Origin: Ramlibacter albus
GTDB lineage: Bacteria; Pseudomonadota; Gammaproteobacteria; Burkholderiales; Burkholderiaceae_C
NCBI RefSeq assembly: GCF_014297445.1
Contig: NZ_JACORU010000001.1
Span: 1,178,001 to 1,242,000 of the forward strand
Reading direction: 5' to 3'
DNA: 64,000 nt
The notes below the pieces were generated by a model. That model was not told the DNA's origin. It ran no database searches and saw nothing but the letters and a program-made list of their open reading frames with translations. How positions within the stretch are numbered: position 1 is the stretch's first letter; every line of letters starts with the position of its first letter. Shown here one piece after another: positions 62,931 through 64,000 of this stretch. Both the position numbers and the translations under genes were made by a program.

Positions 62931-64000
62931 TCAGCGCGCGATGCGCCGCACGGCGATGTAGAGCGGCGCGCGGTTGCGCCACACGAGCAGCGCGACGACG
63001 TCGCGGTCGCGTGCAGCGTCGAGCGCGGCATCGAACGCATCGGGCGTCGTCACGTCCGTGCCGTTGACCGCCGTGATGCGGTCCCCCGGTTCCAGCCCCG
63101 CGAGCAGGCCGGAACCCGCCGCGCGCTCGACGTAGACACCGGCCGGCATCTGCTGCGTGGCCGCCGCGCTCGCGATGCCCAGGCCCAGGCGCCGCTCGGG
63201 CCCCTCGGCCTCGCGTTGCGGCGGGCCGCCGCTCGGCTCCGAACCCGCCATCGTGCGCACCGCCACGACGTGCCGCGACCGGCCGCGCCACACCTGCAGG
63301 CGCACCACGCCGCCCGGCGCCGCCGCGACCGCGTCTTCGAGGGCCGCTTCGTCATCGACGGCCGCGCCGCCCGCGCCGAGCACGACGTCGCCCGGCCGCA
63401 AACCGGAGAGCGCGGCTGCGCTGCCGGCGCGCACATTCGCCACCAGCACACCGTGCGAGTCCGCCAGGCCGAAGGCCTCGGCGAGCGGCGCCGTCAGCGG
63501 CTGCGTGACGATGCCCATCTCGCGCTGCGGGTACCGGCCCTGGCGCAGCGCGGCGGCGACCTTCAGCACGCGGGCGATCGGCACGGCGAACGAGACGCCG
63601 ACGTAGATGCCGGTGTCGGAGTAGATCATCGAGCTCATGCCCACCACGCGCCCCTGCGTGTCGAACAGCGGCCCGCCCGAGCTGCCGGGGTTGAGCGCCA
63701 CGTCGGTCTGGATCAGCGGCGCGGCGTGCACGCCGGGCAGCTGCCGCAGCGGCGCGCTCACCACGCCGGAGGTGACCGTGCGCTCGAAGCCGAAGGGCGA
63801 GCCGAGCGCGGCGAGTGCGTCGCCCGCGCAGAGCTGCACGTCCGCCGCGATGTCCGCGACGGGCAGCCCCGAGACCTGCACCTTCAGCAGCGCGACGTCG
63901 TTGCGCAGGTCGGAGCCGACGACCCGCGCCGGCAGCTGGCGCCCGTCCGCCAGCTCCACGAAAGCCTGCTGCGCGCGGTACACCGCGTGCGCTGTCGAGA
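62931..64000 (-). CDS. HtrA/DegP-type serine protease, 5' end outside window
   Basis: Trypsin-like protease with two PDZ domains. The catalytic triad is visible: His at the right edge (STAHAVYRA, codon at 63987-63989), Asp in LRNDVALLKV and Ser in NPGSSGGPLF (Ser replaces the usual Asn of GNSGGP). PDZ domains follow (ALSGLRPGDVVLGAGGAAVD; GLLAGLEPGDRITAVNGTDV). Acts on misfolded periplasmic or membrane proteins. The start and any signal sequence are beyond the window edge; a GTG at 63983 is internal. Confidence 0.92.
   Translation of the reverse strand, partial: STAHAVYRAQQAFVELADGRQLPARVVGSDLRNDVALLKVQVSGLPVADIAADVQLCAGDALAALGSPFGFERTVTSGVVSAPLRQLPGVHAAPLIQTDVALNPGSSGGPLFDTQGRVVGMSSMIYSDTGIYVGVSFAVPIARVLKVAAALRQGRYPQREMGIVTQPLTAPLAEAFGLADSHGVLVANVRAGSAAALSGLRPGDVVLGAGGAAVDDEAALEDAVAAAPGGVVRLQVWRGRSRHVVAVRTMAGSEPSGGPPQREAEGPERRLGLGIASAAATQQMPAGVYVERAAGSGLLAGLEPGDRITAVNGTDVTTPDAFDAALDAARDRDVVALLVWRNRAPLYIAVRRIAR

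Overview
The window is dense, high-GC DNA with almost no non-coding space. It looks like a chromosomal segment of a betaproteobacterium of the order Burkholderiales, most likely Comamonadaceae (Ramlibacter/Variovorax-like). This rests on four tripartite-tricarboxylate (Bug/TctC) binding proteins (three with their own transcription context, one inside a catabolic operon), a porin of the Burkholderiales type, a PhaC/phasin PHA system, and an intergenic GC-rich hairpin repeat of the kind common in that family. This is inference from gene content; no rRNA or tRNA gene was seen.

Layout. 1-10 kb: end of a pntA-pntB transhydrogenase operon (pntB runs off the left edge), a membrane metallophosphoesterase, an exbB-exbD-exbD operon, a NudJ-like NUDIX hydrolase, a GAF protein, a family 2 glycosyltransferase and a Bug receptor. 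10-15 kb: a very long Pro/Ala-repeat inner-membrane protein, a second Bug receptor with a LysR regulator, and mnmA. 15-18 kb: an island of lower GC holding a secreted Rhs-type protein with a distinctive C-terminal domain and an overlapping small secreted ORF (effector/immunity candidate). 18-28 kb: housekeeping genes (ssb, an MFS exporter, uvrA, pyrF) interrupted by a QueA-like/SDR/XRE-cupin module. 28-37 kb: a DMT transporter, a YHYH-lipoprotein/HupE pair, a convergent serralysin-like protease and RTX protein, a hybrid histidine kinase and a ModA-like binding protein.

37-45 kb is a catabolic operon read leftward, prpF-like, bug, HTD2/MaoC-type hydratase, CaiB/BaiF CoA-transferase and a PurB/PcaB-superfamily lyase. 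A LysR gene lies upstream and a divergent porin beyond it. A near-identical 26-bp palindromic element precedes both the operon and the porin, in the same orientation relative to each, so the LysR protein probably controls uptake (porin, Bug) and breakdown of one unsaturated di- or tricarboxylate together. prpF and bug are joined in one open frame with no stop codon between them.

46-50 kb: an ABC exporter (HlyD adaptor, FtsX-type permease, ATPase). 50-64 kb: a low-oxygen/stress locus resembling the lxa locus of Burkholderia cenocepacia. It holds an FNR with the four cysteines of the oxygen-sensing type, an orphan NarL-type regulator, tandem universal stress domains, Hsp20, BON protein, PHA synthase, phasin, flavodoxin-like protein, P-type ATPase, a yqjD-yqjE-yqjK-like trio and an HtrA protease cut by the right edge. 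Six FNR-type boxes (TTGAT-N4-ATCAA and close variants), often in divergent intergenic regions and usually with a weak -10 hexamer 21-22 bp downstream, tie the locus together as a probable FNR regulon; a seventh, weaker box lies at 45.5 kb.
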